Below the pieces are notes generated by a model that saw nothing but the letters and a program-made list of their open reading frames with translations, was not told the origin of the DNA and ran no database searches. Source: Pseudomonadota bacterium (GTDB lineage Bacteria > Pseudomonadota > Alphaproteobacteria > Acetobacterales > Acetobacteraceae). From it: a DNA stretch of 38,206 bases. The stretch spans positions 1-38,206 of the forward strand of contig JAKADX010000041.1 of the NCBI GenBank assembly GCA_021818505.1, in the 5' to 3' direction. A program made the position numbers and the translations under genes. Positions 1 to 9,205 of the stretch are shown piece by piece (the stretch's first letter is position 1; each line of letters opens with the position of its first letter).

Positions 1-36
1 CGGCGACAGCGCCGGCATCAGGATCTGGGTCGGCAT
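1..36 (-). CDS. pdhB: Pyruvate dehydrogenase complex subunit, N-terminal lipoyl domain start (partial)
   Basis: Only the first 12 codons lie in the window, reading MPTQILMPALSP on the minus strand. This is the usual opening of a lipoyl (biotinyl_lipoyl) domain in alphaproteobacterial pyruvate dehydrogenase subunits. It starts four bases after the stop of pdhA, so the two are co-transcribed. In this lineage the gene after pdhA normally encodes E1 beta with a fused N-terminal lipoyl domain; the E2 subunit PdhC starts the same way and cannot be excluded from 12 residues. The start is seen directly; the exact subunit is inferred from gene order. Confidence 0.75.
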   Translation of the reverse strand, partial: MPTQILMPALSP

Positions 37-40
37 GCGC

Positions 41-1072
41 TCAGCCCTCCAGCAACACGTCGGTCCACAGTTCCGCCGGATCGGGCTCAGGACTCGTCTG
101 CGCGAAATCCGCCGCCTCCTGCACCTGCCGCTTGATCGCGTCGTCGATGCGCTTCAGCTCCGCCTCGTCCACGCCGAGCGATTCGAGCCGCTGCCGCGCA
201 CCCTCGATGCAATCGCGCTCGGTCCGCATCTTCTGGATTTCCTCGCGCGTGCGGTACTTGCCGGGGTCGGACATCGAATGACCGCGATAGCGGTAGGTCT
301 TGACCTCCAGCAGATATGGGCCGCGGCCGGCGCGGCAATGCGCCACCGCCTGCTCGGCCGCGACGTGCACCGCCTCGACGTCCATCCCGTCCACCTGCAT
401 CCCCGGAATGCCCCAGGGCGCGCCGTTCTTCGACAGATCGCGGGAGGCGGAGGCGCGCTCCACGCTCGTGCCCATGCCATACTTGTTGTTCTCGATGACA
501 TAGACGCAGGGCAGCTTCATCAGCGCGGCGAGATTCAGGCTCTCATACACCTGCCCCTGGTTGGACGCGCCTTCACCGAAATAGGTCAGGCAGACGCGGT
601 CGTTGCTGCGGTACCAATTACTGAACGCCAGCCCGGTGCCCAGGCTGACCTGCGCGCCGACGATGCCGTGCCCGCCGAAGAAGTTCTTCTCCTTGCTGAA
701 CATGTGCATCGACCCGCCCTTGCCGCGGGAATAGCCGGTGGCGCGGCCGGTCAGTTCCGCCATCACGCCCTTGGGGTCCATGCCGGTGGCCAGCATGTGG
801 CCATGGTCGCGGTAGGAGGTGATGACCTGGTCGCCAGGCCCGAGCGCCATCTGCATTCCCACCACCACGGCCTCCTGGCCGATATAGAGGTGGCAGAACC
901 CGCCGATCAGTCCCATGCCGTAAAGCTGGCCCGCCTTTTCCTCGAAGCGGCGGATCAGCAGCATGTCGTGGTAGGCGCGCAGCAGTCGTTCCCGCGCCGC
1001 CTCGGTGCTGACCGCCTCCCCGCTCTCCCGTCCCTTGCCCCGCTTCTTCGCCTCGGCCGCCGCCTGCGCCAT
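41..1072 (-). CDS. pdhA: Pyruvate dehydrogenase E1 component, alpha subunit
   Basis: This encodes the alpha subunit of the thiamine-diphosphate-dependent E1 enzyme, which decarboxylates pyruvate and passes the acetyl group to lipoyl-E2. The 343-aa length is normal. Recognisable blocks are MLLIRRFEEKAGQLYG, GFCHLYIGQEA, TSYRDHGHML and RGKGGSMHMF, followed by the cofactor motif around residues 166-197 ending in ENN. In that motif the usual GDG reads GEG (Glu167, codon GAA), a conservative change at a Mg2+ ligand. The reading frame stays open upstream for 54 more codons, but the ATG at 1072 has a GGAG eight bases ahead and begins the expected leader. The lipoyl-domain PDH subunit follows four bases downstream. 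Confidence 0.95.
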   Translation of the reverse strand: MAQAAAEAKKRGKGRESGEAVSTEAARERLLRAYHDMLLIRRFEEKAGQLYGMGLIGGFCHLYIGQEAVVVGMQMALGPGDQVITSYRDHGHMLATGMDPKGVMAELTGRATGYSRGKGGSMHMFSKEKNFFGGHGIVGAQVSLGTGLAFSNWYRSNDRVCLTYFGEGASNQGQVYESLNLAALMKLPCVYVIENNKYGMGTSVERASASRDLSKNGAPWGIPGMQVDGMDVEAVHVAAEQAVAHCRAGRGPYLLEVKTYRYRGHSMSDPGKYRTREEIQKMRTERDCIEGARQRLESLGVDEAELKRIDDAIKRQVQEAADFAQTSPEPDPAELWTDVLLEG

Positions 1073-1318
1073 CGCCGCTGCTCCGCTCACCTGGACCTGG
1101 ATCGCGGCACACCTAGCACAGGGCGGACTGCCGGCAAGCGCAAAGCAGACCGAAAAGACTGTTTGTGCAATGCAATAGCGGCTGTGAACCGGATCGTGGT
1201 TAACTGTCTGGCACGCGGGCGCGAGGGCCGGCACGGCGGTCCCGGCATTGCTGGCGCGGCGGCGGGACTGATGTTTTCTTGCCCCTCGCGGGCGAAAATC
1301 GCAGCGTCGTTGCCGTGC

Positions 1319-1645
1319 TCAGAACAGGCGCTTGCCCTTGGCGTACGGCACGATCACGTCCTGCGGGTCGGAGAGGTTCAGCATCGCCCGCGCCCGCTCG
1401 TCCAGCGCGTCACCATCGATGCGGCTGCGCAGCCCGCCGACCCGGCGCTCCCACGTCGCCGCCTCCAGCTTCGCCTGTGCCAGTTCCGCCTGCGCCGCGG
1501 CGAGGTCCTGCTGGCGCTCACCAGCGGTGTGCAGCCCGTGCGCGCCCTGGGTTGCGTTCCACAGGAAGTAGCCGACCAGCAGCAGGAACACGGCCGGCGC
1601 CGCCACCGCCCGCAGCTTGCGCCGCACCATCCGCCCGACCTGCAT
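1319..1645 (-). CDS. ftsB: FtsB/DivIC-family septum formation initiator
   Basis: A 108-aa single-pass bitopic protein: a short basic N-terminus, one membrane helix (PAVFLLLVGYFLWNATQG), an Ala/Gln/Glu-rich stretch predicted as coiled coil (about residues 45-85), and the closing region DERARAMLNLSDPQDVIVPY typical of the DivIC/FtsB family. FtsB-type proteins link the divisome to septal peptidoglycan synthesis. Its place between eno and pdhA is the conserved alphaproteobacterial position, which strengthens the call. The open frame has an earlier ATG at 1663 without a ribosome site; the ATG at 1645 follows GGGGAG by about ten bases and is preferred. The gap of about 250 bp to pdhA shows no gene. 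Confidence 0.85.
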   Translation of the reverse strand: MQVGRMVRRKLRAVAAPAVFLLLVGYFLWNATQGAHGLHTAGERQQDLAAAQAELAQAKLEAATWERRVGGLRSRIDGDALDERARAMLNLSDPQDVIVPYAKGKRLF

Positions 1646-1789
1646 CCGCGCGATTCTCCCCATGCGCCGACGCCACTAAAACACGAAACCCGGCGTCGCG
1701 GTATCGGCAAACTCTTGCCGAGGTTTCGCCACCATCCCAAGTTTCGCTGTCCTCGAGGTCGGCAACGACCGAACACAAGGAGCAGCGTC

Positions 1790-2071
1790 ATGTCGGCTCG
1801 CGCATTCATCCTGTCCGCCGCCGCGGCCGTGGCCCTGAGCCTCGCCGCGGCACCGGCGAGGGCGGACTGGCACCACGACTGGCGCGGCTGGCATGGCGGC
1901 TGGTACCGGCACGATTTCCACCCCTGGGGCTACCATCCATGGGTCTATGCGGCGCCACCGCCCGCCTATTATGTGCCGCCGCCGGCGTACTACCCGCCGC
2001 CACCGCCGCCTCCGCCGCCGGTCTATTACGCGCCGACGCCGGGCCTGAACTTCAATTTCTCGATCCCGTAG
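1790..2071 (+). CDS. Small secreted Trp/His/Pro/Tyr-rich protein
   Basis: A 93-aa protein with a clear signal peptide (hydrophobic alanine-rich core, cleavage probably after ARA at about residue 26). The mature part is low complexity: a Trp/His/Gly section (WHHDWRGWHGGW), then Pro/Tyr-rich repeats with a nine-proline run, ending NFNFSIP. I know similar short periplasmic or envelope proteins in this lineage, but no function. AAGGAG lies seven bases before the ATG. It is convergent with eno, with only three bases between the stops. A longer frame opens upstream but runs through the opposite-strand genes and is a shadow. Confidence 0.75.
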   Translation: MSARAFILSAAAAVALSLAAAPARADWHHDWRGWHGGWYRHDFHPWGYHPWVYAAPPPAYYVPPPAYYPPPPPPPPPVYYAPTPGLNFNFSIP

Positions 2072-2074
2072 CGG

Positions 2075-3382
<1,308 letters not shown>

Positions 3383-3390
3383 CTAACACC

Positions 3391-4863
3391 TCAACCGAAG
3401 CCGAGGAAGCCTTCGGCCTCCCGCAGCGGCGGCGCGGCACGCAACCGTGCGAGGTCCGGCACCGGCCGCGCCGGCAGCACTGCCTGCAACGCCGCCGCGG
3501 CCCCCAGCACGAACGCATCGCCGCGGCGCGGCCCGATCACCTGCACCCCGAACGGCGTCCCGGCCGCGTCCAGCCCGGCCGGCACGCAGACCGAGGGATG
3601 GCCCGGCAGCGTCACGGCATAGGCCAGCGCCAGCCAGTAGTAGTAGCTGCGCAACCGCACGCCATTGATCTCGGCGGGGAACAGCTCGCGCCACGGGCGC
3701 GGCGTGATCGCGATCGCCGGCGCGATTATTAAGTCAAACTGCTTGAAGAAATCCTGCCAGCGCCGGTAGATCGCCGTCTGCGCAGCCTCCGCCCGCGCCA
3801 CGTCGGCCGCCGTGTAAGTCATCCCCTCGGCGACATTGGCGTGGATGTTCGGGCCGACCTGGTCGGGGTGATTGCGCACCTTCTCCTCGTGCGCAGCCAG
3901 GAAGCTGACCCCGCGCAGCACCGCGAAGGCGTCGTCCGCACCGCTGCAATCGGGTGCGGCGTCGTCGGCCGCGGCGAACAGGTGGCGGATCGCGGCGGTC
4001 ACGGCGGCGAACCGCTCGCGCACCCCGCGCTCGACCGGTGCGAAGCCGAAATCCGGCGTGACCGCGACGCGCAGTCCCGACAGGTCCACCGCGCGCGGCG
4101 GATGGAACGAGTCCACCAGCGGCGCCGCCAGCGGGTCGCGCGCATCGTCCGCGGCCATCGCCGAGAGCATCAGGCACACGTCCTCGACGCTGCGCGCCAT
4201 CGGCCCGTTGACCGACAGCGCCGACCAGCCCAGCCCGCGCCGCTCGCTCGGCACCAGGCCCGGCGAGGGGCGGAAGCCGACGATGCCGCAGAACGCGGCG
4301 GGGTTGCGCAAGGACCCGCCCATGTCGCTGCCGCTCGCCAGCGGAACCATCCCGGTCGCCAGCGCCACCGCCGATCCGCCGGAGGAGCCGGCGCAGGATT
4401 TCATCGGGTCGAATGGATTACCGGTGGCGCCATAGACAGCGTTCCGCGTGTTGGCGCCGGCGCCGAATTCCGGCGTGTTGCTCTTGCCCAGCACGATCGC
4501 ACCCGCAGCGCGCAGGCTGGCCACGCTGCGCTCGTCCGCGCCCGGCACGTTGTCGCGAAACAGCGGGCTGCCGAAGGTGGTGCGCAGTCCCGCCGTTTCC
4601 TCCAAGTCCTTGATGGCCACCGGCAGACCGTGCAGCGCGCCGAGCGCCCCGCCGCGCATCACCGCCTGCTCCGCCGCAAGCGCCGCCGTCCGCGCCCGCT
4701 CGAAGTCACGCGCCACGATGGCGTTGACGGCGTGGTCCACCGCCTCGATGCGGGCGATGCAGGAGTCGAGGAGTTCGACGGGCGAGAGCTGTTTCGTCCC
4801 GATCAGCCGCCGCGCGGCAATCGCCGACAGGTCGCAGGGATCAGTAGCCAAGGGCGCACCCAT
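3391..4863 (-). CDS. Amidase-signature-family amidohydrolase
   Basis: A 490-aa member of the amidase signature family (GatA/AmiE-like fold, Ser-cisSer-Lys triad). The triad is visible and correctly spaced: Lys85 in LPVAIKD, cis-Ser160 in AGSSGGS, and nucleophile Ser184 in GSDMGGSLR. It is not GatA: gatC and gatB are absent and the C-terminal half is that of stand-alone amidases, so the substrate is an unknown amide. The start ATG lies 23 bases inside the upstream gamma-glutamyltransferase gene, so the two are translationally linked and may work on related amide or gamma-glutamyl substrates (inference). No signal peptide, so cytoplasmic. Confidence 0.9.
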   Translation of the reverse strand: MGAPLATDPCDLSAIAARRLIGTKQLSPVELLDSCIARIEAVDHAVNAIVARDFERARTAALAAEQAVMRGGALGALHGLPVAIKDLEETAGLRTTFGSPLFRDNVPGADERSVASLRAAGAIVLGKSNTPEFGAGANTRNAVYGATGNPFDPMKSCAGSSGGSAVALATGMVPLASGSDMGGSLRNPAAFCGIVGFRPSPGLVPSERRGLGWSALSVNGPMARSVEDVCLMLSAMAADDARDPLAAPLVDSFHPPRAVDLSGLRVAVTPDFGFAPVERGVRERFAAVTAAIRHLFAAADDAAPDCSGADDAFAVLRGVSFLAAHEEKVRNHPDQVGPNIHANVAEGMTYTAADVARAEAAQTAIYRRWQDFFKQFDLIIAPAIAITPRPWRELFPAEINGVRLRSYYYWLALAYAVTLPGHPSVCVPAGLDAAGTPFGVQVIGPRRGDAFVLGAAAALQAVLPARPVPDLARLRAAPPLREAEGFLGFG

Positions 4864-6439
4864 CCTTTCGCGGGTCCGATCCGCCGATCAGGCAGCCGCG
4901 TTCGCGGTCGATACGGATCGCCTGGCCGCCGCCCAGCGGCAGCGCGGCGCGCGCCGTGTCGTGGCCGAGCCGCGCCAGCCGGTCCAGCACCGAAAGCGGC
5001 ACGCCCGCCTCCGCCTCCACCTTGCCGCCGAAAGCGAAGACGCGCGGCAGGTCCAGCGCCTCCTGCACGTCCAGGCCGTAGTCGATGTGGTTGGTCAGGA
5101 ACAGCGTCTGGCCCATCGGCTGGAATGGGCCGCCCATCACGCCGAACGGCATCACCGCCTCGCCGTCCTTGGTCAGCATCCCGGGAATGATGGTGTGCAT
5201 CGGGCGCTTGTTGGGCGCGATGCAGTTCGGGTGTCCGCGCTCGAAACGGAAGCCCTGGCCACGGTTCTGCAACATCACGCCGCTGCCCTCGGCCACGATG
5301 CCGGAGCCGAAATTGCTGTAGAGCGAGTTGATGAAGCTGCACGCGTTGCCGTCGCGATCCACGGTGCAGAGATAGACGGTGTCCCGATGCGCCGGCAGTT
5401 CCGCCTCCCCGGCGCGCGGCGGCGCGGCCATCGCCGCGTCGTCGCGGATCAGCGCGCGCAGCGAGGCCAGATAGGCCGGATCGGTCAGGCGGGCGACCGG
5501 CACCTCGACCTGCGCGGGATCGGCGATGAAGGCGTCGCGGTCGCGATAGACCAGCCGCGCCGCCTCCAGGTGCCGGTGCAGGCGCGTGACCCCCATCGGC
5601 CCGTCCGGTGCGGGATCCCAGCCATCCAGGATGCCCAGCAGCATCAGCACGATCACGCCGGTACCGTTGGGCGGACACTGCCAGACCTCATGGCCGCGCC
5701 AGCCGATGCGAATCGGCGCAACGAATTCGGCGCCGTGCAGGCCGGCGGCGAAATCCGCCTCGGTATGCAGCCCGCCGCGCGCGCGCAGGGTGGCGACGAT
5801 GTCGGCGGCGATATCGCCCTCGTAGAAGGCGCGCGCGCCGCCGCGTGCAATGGCGCGCAGCGTCGCCGCTAGCCGCGGCTGCACGAAACGGTCGCCGACC
5901 TGCGGCGCGGCGCCGCCGGGCAGGAACGCCGCCGCGCCGGCGGCGCGCAGCTTCTCCAGATTGCGCGCCCAGTCGGCGGCGACGCGCGGCGTGACCGGAA
6001 AACCCTCCTCGGCGAAACGGATCGCCGGTTGCAGCAACTCGTCCAGCCCCTTCGTGCCATGCGCGCGCACCAGCGCCTCCCACGCGCCGACCGCCCCGGG
6101 GATGGTCACGGCGTGCGGCGAGGCGGAGTCGATCGCGGTGATCCCCCGTGCCTCGAACCAGTCGATGCTGGCCGCCGCCGGCGCGCGGCCGGAGCCGTTC
6201 AGCGCGATCACCTTGTGCTGCCCGGCCGGCGCGTACAGACAGAAACAATCCCCGCCAATGCCGGTCGAATGCGGCTCCACGACCGCCAGCACCGCCGCCG
6301 CCGCCACGGCGGCGTCCAGCGCGTTGCCGCCCGCCCGCATCACGTCCAGCGCGGCCAGTGTGGCCGACGGCATCGAGGTTGCCGCCATGGCGTTCGCGGC
6401 ATAGGCGGCGCTGCGGCCGGGCAGGTGGAAGTCGCGCAT
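4841..6439 (-). CDS. ggt: Gamma-glutamyltransferase family protein (Ntn hydrolase)
   Basis: A 532-aa protein of the gamma-glutamyltranspeptidase family, which self-cleaves into two subunits and hydrolyses or transfers gamma-glutamyl groups. The N-terminal part has NAMAATSMPSATLAALDVMRAGGNALDAAVA and HSTGIGGDCF; the probable autoprocessing Thr354 lies in HRDTVYLCTVDRDGNACSF, followed by FGSGIVAEGSGVMLQNRG, and NKRPMHTIIPGM near the C-terminal catalytic region. No signal peptide is seen, unlike periplasmic E. coli Ggt, so this belongs to the cytoplasmic-type GGT-like branch. The frame is open to 6700, but the ATG at 6439 begins the conserved block. It overlaps the downstream amidase start by 23 bases. 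Substrate not determinable from sequence. Confidence 0.9.
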   Translation of the reverse strand: MRDFHLPGRSAAYAANAMAATSMPSATLAALDVMRAGGNALDAAVAAAAVLAVVEPHSTGIGGDCFCLYAPAGQHKVIALNGSGRAPAAASIDWFEARGITAIDSASPHAVTIPGAVGAWEALVRAHGTKGLDELLQPAIRFAEEGFPVTPRVAADWARNLEKLRAAGAAAFLPGGAAPQVGDRFVQPRLAATLRAIARGGARAFYEGDIAADIVATLRARGGLHTEADFAAGLHGAEFVAPIRIGWRGHEVWQCPPNGTGVIVLMLLGILDGWDPAPDGPMGVTRLHRHLEAARLVYRDRDAFIADPAQVEVPVARLTDPAYLASLRALIRDDAAMAAPPRAGEAELPAHRDTVYLCTVDRDGNACSFINSLYSNFGSGIVAEGSGVMLQNRGQGFRFERGHPNCIAPNKRPMHTIIPGMLTKDGEAVMPFGVMGGPFQPMGQTLFLTNHIDYGLDVQEALDLPRVFAFGGKVEAEAGVPLSVLDRLARLGHDTARAALPLGGGQAIRIDRERGCLIGGSDPRKDGCALGY

Positions 6440-6548
6440 TGCAGGCAGGCTCCGATCGTGCAGGGCGAAACTGCTGACACGCGCGCGCCGCATTGGCAAC
6501 CGCACCGATTCGCGTGATACAGCCGCGCCAGTGGAAGGGATCGGGCGC

Positions 6549-6881
6549 TTGGCGAGCATCGAGGACTTCGATCGGCTGGACATCCGGGTCGGCACGGTGC
6601 GCGACGCGCGGCCGTTCCCGGAGGCGCGGAAACCCTCTCTCAAGCTGTGGATCGACTTCGGCGGCGAGCTTGGCGTGAAGCAGTCCTCCGCCCAGATCAC
6701 CGTCCACTATAAGCCGGATCGGCTGATCGGCCGGCAGGTGCTGGCAGTGGTGAACTTCCCGCCGCGCAAGATTGCTGGCTTCGCCTCCGAGGTGCTCACA
6801 CTCGGCGTGCCGGATGCCGAGGGCGCGGTGGTGCTGCTGCGGCCGGATTTCGTGGTGCCCGACGGGGGACGGATGTTCTGA
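6549..6881 (+). CDS. CsaA-like tRNA-binding-domain protein
   Basis: A protein of about 110 aa consisting of one OB-fold tRNA-binding domain ([19 protein letters not shown] ... LWIDFG ... GVKQSSAQI ... [20 protein letters not shown]), matching the CsaA family, dimeric proteins proposed to have chaperone or export-linked roles. No ATG exists at the expected start. A GTG at 6531 opens the frame, but the TTG at 6549 follows GGAAGGG by nine bases and gives the usual N-terminus, so I choose TTG. The stop overlaps the next ATG (TGATG), so it forms an operon with gpt, divergent from ggt. Confidence 0.85.
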   Translation: MASIEDFDRLDIRVGTVRDARPFPEARKPSLKLWIDFGGELGVKQSSAQITVHYKPDRLIGRQVLAVVNFPPRKIAGFASEVLTLGVPDAEGAVVLLRPDFVVPDGGRMF

Positions 6882-7360
6882 TGGCGACGCATTACTACAC
6901 GGTGACCTGGGACCAGTTGCACCGCGACGCGCGCGCGCTGGCATGGCGGCTGATGGGCCTGCGGCCGCTCAAGGGCATCGTCGCGGTGACGCGCGGCGGG
7001 CTGATCCCGGCTGCCATCATCGCCCGCGAGCTTGAGGTGCGGCTGGTCGAGAGCGTCTCGGTCGTGACCTACGACGAGGAGCGCAAGGGTGAGCCGGGCG
7101 TGACCAAGGCCCCCACCGCTGCCGGCGACGGCGAGGGCTTCCTGATCGTCGATGACCTGGTGGACACCGGCACCACCGCGCGCGTGGTGCGCGGCCTGCT
7201 GCCGCGGGCCCATTTTGCCTGCGTCTATGCCAAGCCGGCGGGCAAGGAGATGGTGGACAGCTTCGTCACCGAGGTGTCGCAGGACACCTGGATCCTGTTC
7301 CCCTGGGACACCGAGCCGCAATTCTCGGTGCCGCTGGCCAAGCGCGAGCCGCGGACCTAG
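6881..7360 (+). CDS. gpt: Xanthine(-guanine) phosphoribosyltransferase
   Basis: A 159-aa type I phosphoribosyltransferase of purine salvage, converting xanthine or guanine with PRPP to the nucleotide. The PRPP loop [13 protein letters not shown] is at about residues 87-99, VTRGGLIPA is the pyrophosphate-binding region, and the C-terminal WILFPWDTE is characteristic of Gpt. The start ATG shares one base with the stop of the preceding CsaA-like gene, so the two are translationally coupled. Length and motifs are standard. Confidence 0.93.
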   Translation: MATHYYTVTWDQLHRDARALAWRLMGLRPLKGIVAVTRGGLIPAAIIARELEVRLVESVSVVTYDEERKGEPGVTKAPTAAGDGEGFLIVDDLVDTGTTARVVRGLLPRAHFACVYAKPAGKEMVDSFVTEVSQDTWILFPWDTEPQFSVPLAKREPRT

Positions 7361-7666
7361 CGCGCGCGACAAGCGCGATTCGGTTGCCATTCCTGAAACG
7401 ACAATTTAGCCTCTGCGCTCACGCAACTGTGCGTGACCGGCCAGCCGATGTCCATGGCCGGACGCGCCGCGCGCCACGAAGGAGATGGGCGAGAATGGCT
7501 TCCGGGACCCGGCTGACGCACGACGACCGCACCGGCCAAGGCCCGCCATAGCTTCGTCCGATCTGATCACCACGGCATCGACGCCGACCCGGTCGCCCCG
7601 CGGCGCGGGGGGCCGAAGCTGTGCGCGGCCCGTGATAAGCACACTTTCTGACGGAGCGTTCAAGGA
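7361..7666. other. Intergenic region, 306 bp, no gene seen
   Basis: Between gpt and the Hint-domain gene. I find no convincing open reading frame or RNA gene. It holds one short perfect inverted repeat (listed separately) and, at the right end, a GGAG ten bases before the ATG of the next gene. No clear sigma70 promoter was recognised. Confidence 0.5.
7419..7436. repeat. Perfect 7-bp inverted repeat
   Basis: TCACGCA, loop ACTG, TGCGTGA. It lies about 60 bp after gpt and is not followed by a T run on either strand, so it is not a standard intrinsic terminator. It could be an operator half-site pair or chance. Confidence 0.4.
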
Positions 7667-9205
7667 ATGACCAATTATTTCGTTTCCTCCGGCACGCCAA
7701 ATAGCGGCATGACGATCACTTACCCCGACTCCCTGTACGTGATCAGTGGCTACGAAGCGCTCGACACGACGATCTCGGGCGGCTGGCTGTACGTCCGTCC
7801 AGGCGCCACGGCCATCAACACGATCGTCGGCAGCGACCAATATGTCGTCAGCGCCGCCCCCGACCCCGGCTGGGTCGAGGTGTTCGGTGGCGGTACCGTC
7901 GTGAATACGGCGGTGAACGCGGACGGCGAGTTGCTCCTGCTGAGCGGCGCGACGGCCACGGGCGTCACGGTGAACAGCGGCGGCTGGGAGGTCATCAGCG
8001 GCGGCGGCACTGCCAGCGGAACCGTGCTGCACAACTGGGGACAGATCGACCTGGCGTCGCTGCCCTTCGTCGGCGGCGGTTCGGCGACGATCGATCCCCT
8101 CTCCGACGTCCTCACAGTGACGCAGGGCGGCAGCAGCTTCACGGAGCAACTTTCAGGCAGCTACCCGGACGCCGGATTGCTGCTTGCCAACGACGGCCGC
8201 GCCGGCGGCGGCACGCTGGTGACGCTGGAGTACGCCTGCTACGCCGCCGGCACGCTCCTGGCCACGCCGGACGGCGAGCGGGCGGTGGAGACGCTGGCGG
8301 CGGGCGATTCGGTGCTGGCGTGCCAGGACGGCACATGGCGACCGGCCCGCGTGCGTTGGGTCGGCGGCACGCGGGTCGATCTGGCCCACCACCCGCAACC
8401 GCAACAGGCGGCGCCGGTCCGCATCGCGCGTGGCGCGCTGGCCGAGGGGGTTCCGGCGCGCGACCTGTGGCTCTCGCCCGACCACGCGATCCTGCTCGAC
8501 GGCAGGCTGATCCAGGCCCGGGCGCTGCTGAACGGCGCCACCGTGACGCAGGAATTCCCTCGCGCCGTCAGCTACCACCATGTCGAACTCGACCGCCATG
8601 CCGTGCTGCTGGCCGAGGGGCTGCCGGCCGAGAGCTACCTCGATACCGGCAACCGCGCGATATTCGACGGCGAGGCCGGCGTGCGGCCACTGCATCTCGA
8701 TCTTGCCGCGCCGGCGGCCTGGGATGAGCGGGCCTGCGCGCCGCTGCTGCTCGGCGGCGCGCGGGTCGCGGCGGCGCACGCGCATGTCCTGGCGCGCGCC
8801 GCGGTGCTGGGCCACGCGATGACCGAGGAAGCCGGGCTGACGGTGCTGGCGGACGGTGCGCCCCTGGCACCGACGGCCCCCGGACGCTGGCGCCTGCCTG
8901 CGGGGACGCGGCGGCTGACCCTGCGCAGCCGCTGCTTCGTGCCTGCGTGGCTCGGACTGGGCGAGGACCGGCGCCTGCTCGGCGTGGCCGTGGCGATGCT
9001 GCGTCTCGGCGGCCGGCCGCTGGCGCAGGCGGCCTTCGGTGCCGGCTGGCACGCGGCGGAGGATGGGTGGCGCTGGACGGACGGGAACGCCGAGCTGGCG
9101 CTGCCGGCCCTGCCGCGCCCGGCGACGCTGACGCTGCGGCTCGCGACGACCGGCGCGCGCTACTGGGTCGCAGCCGCGCCGGCGCCGCGCACCGCGGTCG
9201 CCTGA
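7667..9205 (+). CDS. Hint-domain protein with N-terminal strand-loop-strand repeats
   Basis: A 512-aa protein. Residues 1-190 are a Gly/Thr/Ser/Val-rich beta-repeat region (GWLYVRPGATA, GWVEVFGGGTVVN, GWEVISGGGTASGT), matching autotransporter passenger strand-loop-strand repeats. Residues 191-335 are a Hint_2-type domain beginning CYAAGTLLATPDGERAVETLAAGDSVLA, with Cys191 in the position of the Hint nucleophile and SPDHAIL (His273) in the block-B position. A C-terminal region of about 175 aa is unassigned. There is no classical signal peptide and no autotransporter beta-barrel. Hint domains cleave or splice themselves in inteins and hedgehog proteins; activity here is not established. I associate paralogues with Acetobacteraceae. 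It ends flush against the convergent exporter gene. Confidence 0.85.
   Translation: MTNYFVSSGTPNSGMTITYPDSLYVISGYEALDTTISGGWLYVRPGATAINTIVGSDQYVVSAAPDPGWVEVFGGGTVVNTAVNADGELLLLSGATATGVTVNSGGWEVISGGGTASGTVLHNWGQIDLASLPFVGGGSATIDPLSDVLTVTQGGSSFTEQLSGSYPDAGLLLANDGRAGGGTLVTLEYACYAAGTLLATPDGERAVETLAAGDSVLACQDGTWRPARVRWVGGTRVDLAHHPQPQQAAPVRIARGALAEGVPARDLWLSPDHAILLDGRLIQARALLNGATVTQEFPRAVSYHHVELDRHAVLLAEGLPAESYLDTGNRAIFDGEAGVRPLHLDLAAPAAWDERACAPLLLGGARVAAAHAHVLARAAVLGHAMTEEAGLTVLADGAPLAPTAPGRWRLPAGTRRLTLRSRCFVPAWLGLGEDRRLLGVAVAMLRLGGRPLAQAAFGAGWHAAEDGWRWTDGNAELALPALPRPATLTLRLATTGARYWVAAAPAPRTAVA

Noticed and set aside
1073-1318. A promoter or RNA gene between ftsB and pdhA
   Set aside because: Some AT-richer stretches such as TTGCATTGCACAAA occur, but no -35/-10 pair with proper spacing and no structured RNA could be supported.
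35-2071. A 678-codon plus-strand frame over the pdhA and ftsB region
   Set aside because: It is a high-GC shadow of pdhA and ftsB; only its last 93 codons (from 1790) have a ribosome site, signal peptide and protein-like composition, and that part is called separately.
3841-5190. Long plus-strand frames over the amidase and GGT genes
   Set aside because: Both minus-strand genes show intact catalytic motifs; the opposite frames do not.
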